Positions 22,201-35,100 of a stretch of 64,000 nucleotides of DNA are shown piece after piece. The stretch lies in the NCBI RefSeq assembly GCF_026151205.1, contig NC_087072.1, positions 19,806,103 through 19,870,102 on the forward strand, written 5' to 3'. The translations under genes were made by a program, and so were the position numbers. The notes under the pieces are model-generated. The model was not told where the DNA came from, searched no databases, and saw only the letters and a program-made list of their open reading frames with translations. This stretch comes from Bolinopsis microptera (lineage: Eukaryota > Ctenophora > Tentaculata > Lobata > Bolinopsidae). Each line of letters begins with the position of its first letter. The stretch's first letter is position 1.

Positions 22201-25200
22201 TAGGTAATTATGATGAGGACGTGAGAAGTGATATGGCAGTGTGCTCAGTGTGCAACAAACCTAACAGCACACATTCAGAATCTCTTATACAATGTGGCAA
22301 GTGTAAATTCTACGTTCACAAAGGTAATATATTATACAATTTTAGAATATTTTAATGTCACGTGCATTTATTATTTGTTACTTTAGGTACCCAAGCTCTT
22401 CTGAGCTTACATGAAACAAAATGAATGAAAAACTTAAACCTTTTATGTACCGGTAAATCAGATCAATTTATACAGTGCCCTATTTTCAGAATGTTACGGT
22501 ATACCTAGCCAGTTCTCCACTGTAGAAGGTTGGCATTGTCAGCGGTGTACACTCGGAGCAGGAAACGAGCGTTGTCAGCTCTGCCCGTTTGGTGAGGGCG
22601 CGCTTAAGAAGACAGATAACGGAGGCTGGGCTCACATTCTCTGTGCTCAATACATTCCCGAGGTAATGAAGAATTTCTTCTTCGGAGAATATCACGCGTA
22701 CTTCTGTGATATTAATTGGAGCTGCCTTCTTGACTTGTAAAAAATATCTAGAATTATAAGGATTTAAGGAAATGAGAAATCATTTTGATACGTTTTCAGT
22801 GGTTTGCAAATAATAGTGGTGATATTCCTAGTAATAACACGTATCGTCACCAGGTCATATTTGGTAACAACTACTCGATGGAGCCAATAAACCTTGCTGA
22901 AGTCCCGGGACCTAGGTTCCAGCAAGTGTGTTATATTTGCGACGAAAAGGGAGATGACATGGCTAAGAGACAGGGTGCCTGTATGCAGTGCAATGTTCAG
23001 GTATATGCAATGATCAGTATGTGCCTCATAATTGGCAAATAGATTATCGGAGAGATAATGAAACAAAGTCTTATCCGATCTATGGTAGAAATTCTCTGCG
23101 TCGGAATTAAAAGCTGTAGATGTCTACGTTTTTCGGGAGAACTATATATACTAACTACAAGTTCTTCCGAAAGGATTAGACTCTAATCAATTCACTGATA
23201 CCCACCGGCCACCGCATACAAAACTTCTTAGTAAATATATCCCCTCCTCCTCAGAACTGTATCAACTGTTTCCACGTGACATGTGGCCAGAAAGCTGGAC
23301 TTCTGGTGGCTGAGGACTGTGAAAATAGACGGATTGTGGATTACTACGGGTTCTGTAGTCGTCACGTCAAACACAAAGCTAGCAGTTCTAAATTCGGGGA
23401 ACAGTCTACTGAGTGAGTGATTTTGCAATGTATTTCAAATTGACTGGTTAATGGTTACTGAGTGAGTGTTTTTAGTGAAGTACTCACATGATGGGTTTGC
23501 TGTGAAACATAACAATATTCCATATTTTTATTTTACAACGGGGCCTCTCTGCACTTTCAATGGATTTAGCGTGTGTTCTAGTGCTCTTGCCTACGGTTGC
23601 CTAGAAAATTATTGTACATCGTATGTTATTGTTCAGATTACGATTATACTCGGTAAGGTATTATGGAACCGCAAATAAAGTTACTTACTAACAAAACATA
23701 ATACTGTGTTCTATTGTGAAATCGTATAGTCCATATTCTGCATAATTCACGAGGTCTACATTAAGTTTTATCCTAACTGTAGGTAACATTTTAATGTATT
23801 ATAATCTTTTGAGTTATTTAAGTGTTTATAAACACTATAATTCATTAATTTATTATACTTCATACCTAAAAAGAAGTTGATACCTAAGTGACTTCAACCT
23901 GTTCAAGCGCAAACGATATATTATCATAACAACTTATATAAGTAAATAGTTTTACTTTCAGTAGCAGCAAAGAGAAGCTGCCAGCAGTGGACACGTTGTT
24001 GCAAGCCCAGCAGCTGAAAGATGTTACTAAGATACTCCCCAGTATTGGTAACGCACCTAAAACACTGCCTTTTGATAACGGGACAAACTTTAAACCTGTC
24101 CAGCCTAAGGTAGGTATTGTGTGTGTATGTAGGCTTGGGTATGTGTGTAATTGTATACAAGATAATGTTGTATATACACTTTGTATGTAATTATAATCAT
24201 GATGTGCACGAAAAACTAAATTTAGATTGTATTCGTTCGATGATATGTATATCAACGATTTTTCTGCAGGTCCAAGCACAGCCAATGCCATTTCAAGGGG
24301 TCCATAAGCAAGACAAAATTATTGATAGTGGAATTTTACAAGTGGGTGAATTTCTTATTGTTTTTTATCTGTTCAATTTGAATTTTCAAATGCTAAAACA
24401 TCAGATTTGGGTTGATAATATTGTATAAAATAATCTACAATACAAAATAATCTACAATCTAGAAAACACGAAATCGTCCATAATGTAAGTCTCAATGGGA
24501 GTCTTGTCAGCCCCAGGGAGCATGTACTCGTCGTAAACATTCTTCGCATTCTTCTCTGACTCCCCACTTTTCCACTTCTTCTTCGAGAGGTTGGATTTGA
24601 CCTTGCGTAGAGCCCGTCGTGTAGCATGGATAGCCTGAAGAGCTGGAGTGTAGCAGGACACAGGATGGTCTGTGCAGGTGGAGGGGAGGCGGACTAGGGA
24701 GCTCCGTGAAGGGCCAGAGGGAAAGCGGTATCTCCTGGTTATTGTTAGGTTAGAATTGTAGAGTAGAGAAGAGGAACCAGAGGTGTTAGATTCAGGGATA
24801 ACAGTGTATACTGGAGAGGGAGATGTTGTAGATTCCGAGGAGGATGGTGGATCAGAGGAGGGGATGGTTGGTGGTTCTGAACTAGAGCTAGATGATGTAG
24901 AGGTCTTCCTGGAGGAGTTAGGAGACATGTTCTGATAAATAGGATCGTCTTCCTGGGATGGGAGGTTCTCGTATGTGCTCTCATCAGTCTCCTTATGAAC
25001 TTCACAGGGTGGAAAGTTCTCGTAAACAGTATCTTCAGTCTTATTTAGATAGGAAGGAGATAGAGGAGGTGATAGGCTGTCATAAGTGGTGTCAGGATGG
25101 TTCATTTCAACATAGATAGAGCCCAGGGTTCCCTGTGAATCAATAAACTGAGGAGGAGGTGGGTAGAGTGTGGAGTCCTTGTCTTCATCTGCTGGAGGAG

Positions 25201-28200
25201 GAGGGAACTGAAGTGGTTCAGTCTGGTTTAACCTGGTGGTGAAGCTAGTATCGTTCTGTATAGGAGACATAGTTGTGCAAGATAAGAAAGCGGAAATGAT
25301 GATATGTTAGCTGGGTTGTGTGTGTTATATAGGTGATAAGCTTGTTAAACTGTACTTGTGGTTCGTGGCAACGAGCTTGCTGTCCTGACGCGATCCTGTC
25401 ATCAATACGATGTGATCCTCGATGTGAAAGGGTGGCATGCAATAATGTGATTCGATTGTGATGTGATCCATTGCCTGATGTGGTGTTTACGTGATATGAT
25501 TCAACAAGCGTTGTGAACAATGAACATGTGATCTTGTTAGTGATCCTGTTCCGTACCAATATGACTGGATAACAAGTAATAATTACTCTAAACCCACTAA
25601 GAATTGTAATGAACTTCGCTCACAGACGACGGAAGGTGACGGGTACCCAGCGAAGAGAGAAGGTGACACCATCAACTCCAGCTCCACAGCCAGCGCTACC
25701 ACCAGTACTAACAGCACGCCTTCTTCTGTTCCTAAAACCAGGAAACCTTCCTCCGAGACTGGTTGGTACTCTCAGTTCTAGTTCTAGTTCACTTTGTAGT
25801 TCTACGACACTTTAATTTCATCTATCCAGCATCTCTCTCCTACTGACATCCTAATTTTCATATCTAATATGATCTGCAACAATTCATTCTCTAAATATTA
25901 GCTATTGTTGGAGAAGATAATCATTAATTTGTTAACCACTAACAAAGTCTCATACCTACTGCAGACACTGCTGACAGTGAAGACCTAGGATCTGAGCCCA
26001 TAGTCAAGACACTTCAAACCTTAAGCTACAGTACGGGAGAGAAAACTAAACTGAAGATATCCAAGCAAAGTGCTCCTAGTAAAGGAGTGCGTGATTTGTT
26101 ACTTTTAGTTTATAGTTTCAGAATCGTGATCTTGAGTTTATTTTCTGTGATATTGCAATTTTATGCCGTAAATTATTCTTTAAATGATACAACTATCATT
26201 CCAAATGTTTATATCATATCAAATGTTTATGTATATATAATATCAAGATATCAACTTTGAGAAAACCATGTTGATGAACACATTGTATGATATTCTTATC
26301 CCTCAGCTCTCCAATATCTCAGTACCAAAATCTCCTTAGCAATATCTCATTACCAATACCTCAGGACGGTAGTGACGGTGGAGAGCAATATAACGATCTT
26401 CTGGACGTCTTCTCCAAGAAATCCAAGAAAAAGAAATACAAATCTCCCGACTCAGAGTTATCTGATTACATTCCTTACAATGAACGTAAGAGCAGAAGTC
26501 TTCACAAGAAGGGTAAAAGAGGCAAAATGAAGAAGGACCCTCTGAGGATACGATCTCTCAAGTCTAAGATCAAGTCTCCCAAATATAATCACAATAGCTA
26601 CATGTACAAGTCACCTCCAAAAACCCCTGTAAAAGTACAAAAATCCCAACTTCTGAACGGAGATAAAGGTTAGTCAGCTAATTTAAACGTTTTGCCTCGT
26701 CCTCGTTAAAATAATCTATTATCTATACTAATAATCTCAAGATGTGTGTTCGTTCGTTCGTTCGCGTGTAATTTCCGAACGGCTTAATCAAGAAAATGAT
26801 AAGAGATATGTGACTGGTTTTTTCGGTTAGTGCCGACAAAACTCTGACGAAGCCAAATGAATAAGGTTTTTCAAATCGGTCGGTCGCGGTGGTAGGTTGT
26901 TTAATTGATCATTTTGTGACCCAAATGTGATACTAAAGTGTCTAACTTACTCTCCCTCTCTCCCACTCTCGCTCTCTCTCTCCTTATAACAAATTTGCTA
27001 TATAATTAATAATTTGGCTGGAGACCTCAAGATTGCGTATCAAGTATTACTATTATAAGATACGTGAGGGGCACTCAGAATTAAATTGCGGTGTGTTTGG
27101 ACAGAGCGAGTTCATACTTTCGCACCGTTTTAACTACGAAAATGTAATGCGTGTTTTCGAATATAAGAATATAATAGGCGGGTTTATACTTTTGCATTTT
27201 CAACTCACGATAGTGGAGTCCTGGCAGTAGGCACGGGTTACACTAGCTAAATGATAAACGTAAGGCTGTTAAGAAATAGAGATATTATGAAGAAATTGTT
27301 ACAAAAATATATTTCAGGGTATTCGCCCACAAGTATAGTTAGTTCTATGATGGAAGAAACAAGAGACCGACCGGTTGAAGATTACAAACCTTGCACCGGG
27401 AAACCTCTCATCACACTAGACACATTCTTCGATAGATTCAAAGAAATGGGCATGCAGTACATTCTCGATAAGTGTCAGAGTGAGAAATCGAGGGAGACTC
27501 TCAAGCAACTGCAGGAACTAAACCAAGTTAATTCCTATCTGGCAAACAGAATAAAAGCCAAATCATCAAAACTTGAGCAGCTGAAGAATCTGAATGCAAG
27601 GTTATCAGTACCATATTCAAAACCTCTGAGAGCTCTGCCAGAAGCAATTCCTCTTAGTAAAGCTGCCACAGAACTTTTGTCAACAATTCACAAGCCTCCA
27701 GAGTTCAGGACTGACATTATCATTGCTGAAACATTTACTGATAAAGAGATAATTGAGAAGCAGTCTAAAAAAGACCCACAAGTTTCATCACCAGAAGAAC
27801 CACCACGACCTACCACTATTGAAGAACCAGAAGTGGTAGTGAAACTACCGGTCCCAGCTTCTATGTCAGCATTAGTTCCTAAACCTACTGAACCAAACAG
27901 TAGCGAGAAACCTGAAGAAGCTGCAGCCTCAAAAGATACTGAAACACCCACCACAGATACCCCTCAGATAATAATAGCCGGAGATCCGCCCATGGCTTAT
28001 ACCTACAAGGATGGGGCCCTTGTTGGTTACCCTGAGGCGCTTCAGTCGTCTCTTACCTACAACAAAGCCTTGGAGGATCAGTATAATAAAGTTGTAGAGC
28101 AGCACTACAAGGAGAAGATTAGCGCTGCTTACTTTGAGGTCAGTTGCTAATTAATTGATCAGTTAATTCTAAGTAATAACCTCATCATGATACTTACTAA

Positions 28201-29205
28201 ATTACCTTGTCAAAGCACCGTCGTAATAGTGTCTGATAGTACCGTTATTGACAGGCCCAGCGACGACAGTATGAGGGTTTACTGCAACATCAGATGCAGA
28301 GTAAGATGCAGGCTAGCGATTACCTGACTCAAGCCTACCTATCAGTAAGTATAACTACTTTGTCAACACAGGTTACTCGTTTAAGGTGAAGTTGCAAATT
28401 GGACAAAACATGAGATGAGAGAGTTAAAATGTTCCAAATATCACTACAAACCACACCCTTAAAACTTTAAAAGAAGTACTTGATTTCCTGAATTTTGGAG
28501 AGTTCATCTCAACTACTCTGAAACCAAAATGGAAACATTGCCCCAGAGCCCTTTCTGAACATGCTAGGCACACCAAACTTCTCAAGGACACTCCTGGTAT
28601 CAATACCGATCGATTCTAATCGGTTTTAGTTTAATTCAGGCGAGTGAAAAGAAAATGTTCATTTTATGTTCATTTCATTCATTCCATGAATCAGGGAATA
28701 TTTCCCAGGAGGCTGAAAATGTTAGTACACATGCCCCTCTATCATACCAGGGCAAATCCCACTCAGTTCACGGACATATACAGCCGAAAAACATGTATCA
28801 GAAGTTGTCTCAAATGTTTCCAAAATCTCGGATTCATCTTCTGATTTTGGAAGGCGCGAAGCAATTTTAGTGATAAAAGTCCACTTTTCTAATACTTACG
28901 CTGCGCGCAAATCCAATTATATGCCAATTATGATGTTTACATTTTGTAAATGTACAAGTACTTTTGAATGTATTATATTTACGTTCGCATCGTCGCTATG
29001 TTTATTGTGGGTGTATCATGAAAATACGGCTTTATTGATCTGACTTGTATATTCCCAGGACCCATTCACGGCGAGTTATTACTACGCTCAACAGACTGGC
29101 AGGCAGATGCCCTCATTGACCCCTCATTTCCCCTCCAACCCCTCACTACCCGCTCCCTCCTACAGTGGTCTGTCTTCTAGACCTGCTGTTACTAGACCTG
29201 GCTAG
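22201..29205 (+). CDS. MLLT10: AF10/AF17 homologue (PHD-ePHD plus octapeptide/leucine zipper), 12 exons
   Basis: Nuclear chromatin reader and DOT1L cofactor family. Coding exons: 22233-22323, 22490-22662, 22800-23000, 23255-23412, 23962-24109, 24270-24341, 25626-25761, 25965-26086, 26365-26668, 27318-28138, 28255-28344 and 29059-29205. All are GT-AG and all phases agree, giving 820 aa. Exon 1 opens in frame from its acceptor, so a further upstream exon is possible. Exons 1-4 encode the PHD finger, zinc knuckle and extended PHD (CQLCPFGEGALKKTDNGGWA; CYICDE; GACMQC; FHVTCGQKAGLL). Exon 9 is Lys-rich. Exon 10 carries the octapeptide motif/leucine zipper (LKQLQELNQ ... LEQLKNLNARLSVP), the DOT1L-binding part in vertebrates. 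An insertion of about 18 residues sits in the extended PHD before SMEPINL. It is the single pre-duplication type of AF10/AF17. The start of exon 9 could instead be 26325. Confidence 0.9.
24452..25270 (-). CDS. Tyrosine-motif docking protein nested in AF10 intron 6
   Basis: A 272-aa single-exon frame lies wholly inside the 24342-25625 intron, antisense to the host gene. The start has A at -3. No signal peptide or membrane segment is seen. Tyrosines sit in SH2-ligand contexts: Y53 VEM and Y112 QNM (YxxM, PI3K p85 type), Y83 ENF, Y100 ENL and Y112 QNM (YxN, Grb2 type), and Y63 DSL, Y155 TVI, Y246 DEY and Y249 MLP. Y53/Y63 and Y100/Y112 are spaced like ITAM pairs. FPPPP (22-26) is an exact Ena/VASP EVH1 ligand, and YPPPP follows at 36. 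A Ser-rich middle (about 119-150) and a basic region (about 218-234) follow. No family was recognised; an adaptor downstream of a tyrosine kinase is inferred. Confidence 0.7.
   Translation of the reverse strand: MSPIQNDTSFTTRLNQTEPLQFPPPPADEDKDSTLYPPPPQFIDSQGTLGSIYVEMNHPDTTYDSLSPPLSPSYLNKTEDTVYENFPPCEVHKETDESTYENLPSQEDDPIYQNMSPNSSRKTSTSSSSSSEPPTIPSSDPPSSSESTTSPSPVYTVIPESNTSGSSSLLYNSNLTITRRYRFPSGPSRSSLVRLPSTCTDHPVSCYTPALQAIHATRRALRKVKSNLSKKKWKSGESEKNAKNVYDEYMLPGADKTPIETYIMDDFVFSRL
26719..27245 (+). mobile_element. Possible nonautonomous Helitron-like insertion in AF10 intron 9
   Basis: Begins near tctatactaataat, contains (gttc)n and CT-rich microsatellites, and ends near cacgggttacactagct, a terminal phrase type seen in Helitron-like elements. 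A related phrase (acgggttttctagtataa) occurs at 44258-44275. Boundaries are uncertain. Confidence 0.3.
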
Positions 29206-29308
29206 GAGTATCAGTCATCGGACCAAGTTTATCCACCTGAATCAAATTCCCTCTGCTCGATCGACAAAGCAATATTATCCACTGCTCACCGCCATGGACT
29301 AACCTTGA

Positions 29309-29666
29309 GGGAGCGTTCACATATGACGTCAGCAGCCGAGAGGGGAGGGGGGTTGGAAATGCAGACGGGGGGAGGGGGTCTGGGCCTTGCTGACGTCAGC
29401 AAAAATACGTGCATTTTGACAAAAGTTGTTGTTTTAAATACATTTTATTAACAATAAAACTTTGCTAATTTCCTTAATATTAGTGCTTCGGTGAACTGAA
29501 CTCTGTTGACCAACTTTAAATCAGTCACACACTAATTTTCCCTGCCTTCACCCCCTCGTTGGCTGACGGGAGGGGATATGTAATAAGTAAGGGGGTTAAG
29601 AAGGCAAAGTGGGAGGGGGGTTAAATTTGACAAAATCTTGCTGACGTCATAATATGTGAACGGTCA
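29309..29666. mobile_element. MITE with TIRs GCGTTCACATATGACGTCAGC
   Basis: The left end (29311-29335) and right end (29636-29663) are near reverse complements (gttcacatat...tgacgtcagca). Both are bordered internally by G-rich stretches (ggggagggggg). It begins about 105 bp after the AF10 stop and contains aataaa at 29453, which could act as that gene's poly(A) signal. Confidence 0.75.
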
Positions 29667-30354
29667 TCAAGAACCAATGACACCTATATACGATGAGATT
29701 ATTTGAAAACATAGTGAACTATGCAATGTATGTTCAAATGTATATCTAGATATTCGATCGTTTGTGAATGACCTCTTTACATAATTTACCATGTTTGTTT
29801 ATTTTTCTTTCTAAAATTTCATTCGCATATTTAACGGAGTTGGCACGTCTCCAGGGAGAAAAGGACTTGCGGTGACTAACAAATACCCCGCTGTGCAGTG
29901 GGCATAAATCATATATTCAATGTGGGACAGTTTTGAAAAACTTTTAACTGAAGCAAATTTGCGCGTTTTGCTCTAAAGTCATAATTTTAGAAATTTTACC
30001 GGTGAATTCTCTCAAGTCACTTAATTTGTCTAATTTTACCTTTCTGCTTTATGAGGGGGAGGATGCTAACGCGTACAAATGTAAAATCTCTAAATTAGGT
30101 GATTTTAGAAGAGTCGCCAAAAAATCTATAAATTAATGTGTTTCTACACAGATCAAAACACGTAATTTTGCTATTACTTTAGTTAATTTTTTCCAAAGTG
30201 TCTCGCATTTAAACGCGACAATTTTGTTCACCTGCACTGCCGAGTCGTTACGCCACTGGACTCTAGTCCGAATGTTATCCAAGTTTATGCCACCGATGCT
30301 CGAAATAAGAATCCTACCCGCCAATTCAGACATTTAAGACGCCTATCAAGTTAT
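29667..30354. other. No gene seen
   Basis: AT-rich sequence between the MITE and the LINE fragment. It may include decayed upstream LINE sequence, but no RT motif was found. Confidence 0.4.
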
Positions 30355-31240
30355 TGTCCCCATCACCTGCTACACAGACGGGTCACGCACAGACTCAGGT
30401 AGCGGGGCTGGTTATATTATCACCACTGACAACAACAACACTACACTAGATGACAGATCATTCAAGCTTCCCGATTATTGCACCGTTTATCAAACAGAAC
30501 TCACTGCCATCATCGAAGCTTGTAAATATCTATCAACTTATACCAACACACACATCATCATATGGTCAGACAGTCTCTCCTCTATTCAAGCTATATCCTC
30601 GCCCTGGCCCTCAACGAGGAGTAGAACTACTAGAGACTGTTACGACACCCTCAATACACTCGGATCCACTAACACCTTAGAGATCAGATGGATAGCAGCA
30701 CACATCGGATTGTGGGGTAATGAAAAAGCAGACGAGCTGGCCAAAAATGGCACAACCAGTGAATCCACTTTGAATTGCCCAATTCCACAATCTTACATCA
30801 AACGCCTGATCAACGACAAAGTCACCAAACTTAATCAAGAATCATGGATTACTGATGGTCCCAGACAGTGACACACTAAACTGACACTTGGACACAAAAA
30901 AATCAAAAATCTCAACACTACACTCAGTAACAACAGACAAAATTACAGAACTGCAGTGCACCTCATCACGGGACATTGTGGCCTCAACAAACACCTACAC
31001 ACCATTCGCAAATCAGACACAAGTGCTCGTCCTAAATGCGGCGACGAAGAGGAGACTGTCTCACACTTTCTCGGACAGTTCCCGGCTATTGCCCAAATAA
31101 GAGGTCAATATTTCCGGGACTACTACCTCTCTGTCAATGACATATTCGACAACCAACACATCTCCACCATTGTCAACTTTGCAAACCACACTAAACGCTT
31201 AATGGTGCCAGAGGAGTTGGACCAGACAGGTGTAACATAG
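30355..31240 (+). pseudogene. LINE 3' fragment encoding RNase H, one internal stop
   Basis: The frame from about 30355 holds a type I RNase H: CYTDGSRTDSGSGAGY, YQTELTAIIEAC, IWSDSLSSIQAI and AAHIGLWGNEKADELAK, giving the D-E-D-D set plus the histidine region. It continues through a degenerate Cys/His segment (SARPKCGDEEETVSHFLGQ) to a stop at about 31240. A single in-frame TGA near 30868-30870, probably an old TGG, is the only lesion seen. RT and EN are absent, so it is a 5'-truncated copy of an element from a clade carrying RNase H (I-group type). A CT-rich 3'UTR and a T-run follow to about 31470. Confidence 0.85.
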
Positions 31241-31496
31241 CGACTACTTGAACGCCGTCTTATTTCGCCTCTCTCTTCCACACTCAACCACCACTTAAGC
31301 GTTCATCTATGACACACCCCACAACACTTACCATCATCCTTGATTACACATCTTGATTCCACTGGCATCCTCCCACAGGATTGCCATACCCCAGAGGTAG
31401 GCAAAGCATTCATATGCTATCCTCTCGTGGGCTAACCAGGCCCAGCCTCTCTTAAACATTTTTTTTTTAAAGACCCAACCCATCTCCTATATTTAT

Positions 31497-31743
31497 AATA
31501 TATTACGTAATCAAGATTAGACACCCCCCAAAGCACTACTAAACGAAAATTGGTTTTAAAAAAGAAAATTTTGATTACATAATTAACGGAAATTGTCAAA
31601 TTGGTATTTCGAAAATCGGCAAAAAATTAAAATTTTGATTACGTAATCAACGACCAAAAGTAAAACCCCCGCGTAATCAACCGTAAGCATTTGAAACCCC
31701 CCTCCCCCCTCGGCTGATTTCGCAATATGTGAACGACCCCCTA
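31497..31743. mobile_element. Second MITE of the GTTCACATAT family
   Basis: The right end (31690-31743) is the reverse complement of the left end of the 29.3-kb MITE, including the G-rich block and cagccgag. The left boundary near atattacgtaatca is less clear. An internal ttgattacgtaatcaa phrase is repeated. Confidence 0.6.
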
Positions 31744-32160
31744 TCCTAATGATGGGGTACCGGTAATACTCAAAAATTCAACTTAATCCACACACTCGAA
31801 ATTGTGGACTGCATCATGTTTCGAACTGAATTGTATTTTATTTTGGGTTTGTTTTTCTACTTTGTATTTGCGAATGAAAAGAAAAAAGAGTTTCGATCGT
31901 AAAATGAAAAAGTTGAAAATTCTTCGATATAGATGAGACCTTTTAAATGAGATTAAATTAAGATATTCATTCGCTAGACAAAATCACGCCAATGTAATTG
32001 TAAATCATACTCGAAATATTTGTTAGTAGTATAGCAGGGAATCAAAGTGTCTATTTAAAGCTACAGCACTATGTCATCAAAATCTACCGAACAATTCTTC
32101 CTAATTTAATTGATACAAGCAATTTAATTCAGGCGAGCTACTGTCTTTGCTAACTTTTTA

Positions 32161-35100
32161 TTACATTTGCATGTCTGCCTCCGTCAAACCAACACGAGCT
32201 TCTGTTTCCTTTACTTTTTCTGAAAATTATATTGTTTCGAGTTAGGTTGTTAAAGCTATTGCCTATATTTATAATAGTAGTAGTACATAGTACTAGTATT
32301 AACTATTGGTGCAACAAAAGTATTGCTAGGAGGTTTCTCTCTCCACGAAGAAAGCTATTAAATTAAACATGTTAAATTTCGATTATAGCACTATTAGTAT
32401 TATACTATTTTACCTGTTGGTCCGACTTCACAAATGAAGGGTAATTTTTGGTCGGGGCTCAGAGTCTCCCACTCTCCTCCTTCGTTTATTGCTGCCACGG
32501 CTGATTTCATCCTGTAATGTGACTATTATAATTGTTTACTATACACTGCACATTGAAAATGTATCCAGAATGAGCACCCGAACAGGTTTAGTATATTTTA
32601 AAAAGATAACAGCCTTACTCTGACTTCTGAGTTTGAGCACCATATTCAAACTTTGCGTATTTGAAGGGAGAGTTATCTACCCAGGCCCATGTGGTCTTTG
32701 AATTGTTATCGTTGTAGTGAGCGTCGTACAGACCTGTAACATTAACAATACTTGTCAGTGATCATATCCCATAGAATTATTGATAACCAGGTCATTAAGC
32801 AAGCTATTAAAACTTTCAGTGAATTTTACCAAAACCCATATTCATGGGTAGAGTGGACCGCTGCCAGTGTCTCTCTTTCCCAAACAAAAGGAAATGATAT
32901 TAATTTGATTGACCGTTCTCAAATGCAAAATGATACCGAGAATGAAATCGGTCGCTCGCTTTTTCCATTCATTCACGGCTTACGAATTGTAATAAATTTC
33001 GATTGATTACATCAGTCAGATGCTGTAAAAATCTCTTTGGGTTGCGTTCGGATCGATACCTAGTATTTCGGGGTAAGGGTAGTAGTTATTGCTTATTGAA
33101 TTAGCTGAAGTTTATTGAATCTTTATTGCCGAGTACAGCTGCCTTTGGGTAGATCTTCTTAATCTATTACAATTGTAAATGAATGGGAAAAGCGAGCGAC
33201 CGATTTCATTCTCGGTATCATTTTGCATTTGAGAACGGTCAATCAAATTAATATCATTTCCTTTTGTTTGGGAAAGAGAGACACTGGCAGCGGTCCACTC
33301 TACCCATGAATATGGGTTTTGGTAAAATATCATCTCTTTTTGATTATAATGTCAGGGTACTTTATAAAGTCGAAATATAAACTGATATCTTCATTAATTA
33401 ATAAGGAGGAAGTTTCAACGATTTCGAAATTTTCCTTTAAAAACATTTCCTTGTGTTTAGGTAAGCATATCGGTCGATCACTGACTGAATATGCCACCTA
33501 ATACTCATTCAAGTTGGCATTAAATTCATATATAATGACATTAAACTGTCGTGGCAAAGCAGAATTTGTTGGAAATCACGAATGAGCAAAATTCTCACCT
33601 TTCGCACGTGCAAACTTTGAGCGGACGTTGCGTGCGCATCCAATATTGAATCGCCGTAAATTTTTTCATGTAATTGTTTTATATATAGCTTGATAAGCAT
33701 GCAAAGTTTCAAAGTATTTCAAGAAGAACTGTAATCACAACGGCACTCTAAAGTTGACAGAAAATGACGAAAACAGCAATTTTCAGTGATTTTAGCAATT
33801 TTCTATCAATTTGGGCGTGTCCCCACGTGTGCAACTTTTCGATTTTCAACTTCAAAACTAGCCTAATGCACAATTTATACCTATAGGAAGCAGAACTGAG
33901 CTCCTCAACTCAAGGCATGGCCCAACACCAGAGAATACTAAATCGCAAAATTGACGTTTTTATAAAATAATTCTTCAAAAAAGCACAAACTTCAATGACG
34001 AATATCTTTATGAATGAGCAAGCTAGAAAAACTTTCCGGTAGATTTTCAGAATGCTTGAACAATTATCTAAGATGAAAATCTCCTCAGATTTTGAATAAA
34101 ATTACTCCTTAATGGTTTAAAATTAATTTTAAAAGTTATTACTTTGTCAAAAATCAAGTTTTAAAAACGGTTAACTTGATGACGTCATCAAGGGGTGTTT
34201 ATGACGTCAAATAATTTTTTTATACAATGTAAACTAAAGTGTAAACAATTATTTGCAAGACCTGTGGTCGGAAATGGCTTTATCTTTTATACTTTTGAAT
34301 CTATGGACAATTAAATACAGGCTACAATTGACTGGCAAAGCGTCTATCCCTGAATATGTATGTATATATAATTATATATCACGACAATCTGTCGTAAAAC
34401 AGGGGTTCTAGAAAACCCATTTCCCGATACTCCTGAAACCTGAAACTTTTTTTGCAGTCGATTTGATCAACGTCTAGACGCCCTGCAAAGTTTCAGATCT
34501 CTTACTCATTTTTAACGTGGTTTTTAAGGCACCTGAATATGGCGATTTTAGGTTTTTTACCTAATTTCGTATAACATGCTGGCGCGTATTTTGCACAAAT
34601 TTCTTAAAAACCTCCACATAACTATTTCTTATTCCTGTCATCTTTAACATTGAATTAGAATGGGGGTGAGCAGTAAGGGGGGTAAATAGTAAAGGGGGTA
34701 AATAGTAGAGGGGGTAAATAGTAAAGGTGGGTAAATAGTAAAGGGGGTAAATAGTAAAGGGGGTAAATAGTATTGTGAATATAAGGGCGACGGTCATGCT
34801 TGCCAGCATTGTGATTGCTTAAAGAGAATTCCAAAAACTATGATTTGTAAAAGAGTATGAACGAACCGATCCATGCTTCTGTTCTACCATTTGCTACGAG
34901 CAGCTTCTTCACCATTTCGTTTGATTTCTGAACAATGGAGTATGTTGGTTATTTTAGTTTAGATAACAAGTACACACTTTAGGATTTATATAGAAAACTC
35001 TAAAGGGATTCGATTACCCGTGATTCCATTCATTCACTGAACCATCAGTCATCAGAAAACCAATGAAGATTACCTGTCCGGTTATTACAGCCAGTCTTTT

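Noticed and set aside
23884-24291. Minus-strand frames across AF10 exons 5 and 6
   Set aside because: They overlap well-supported AF10 coding exons in antisense and have no features of their own.
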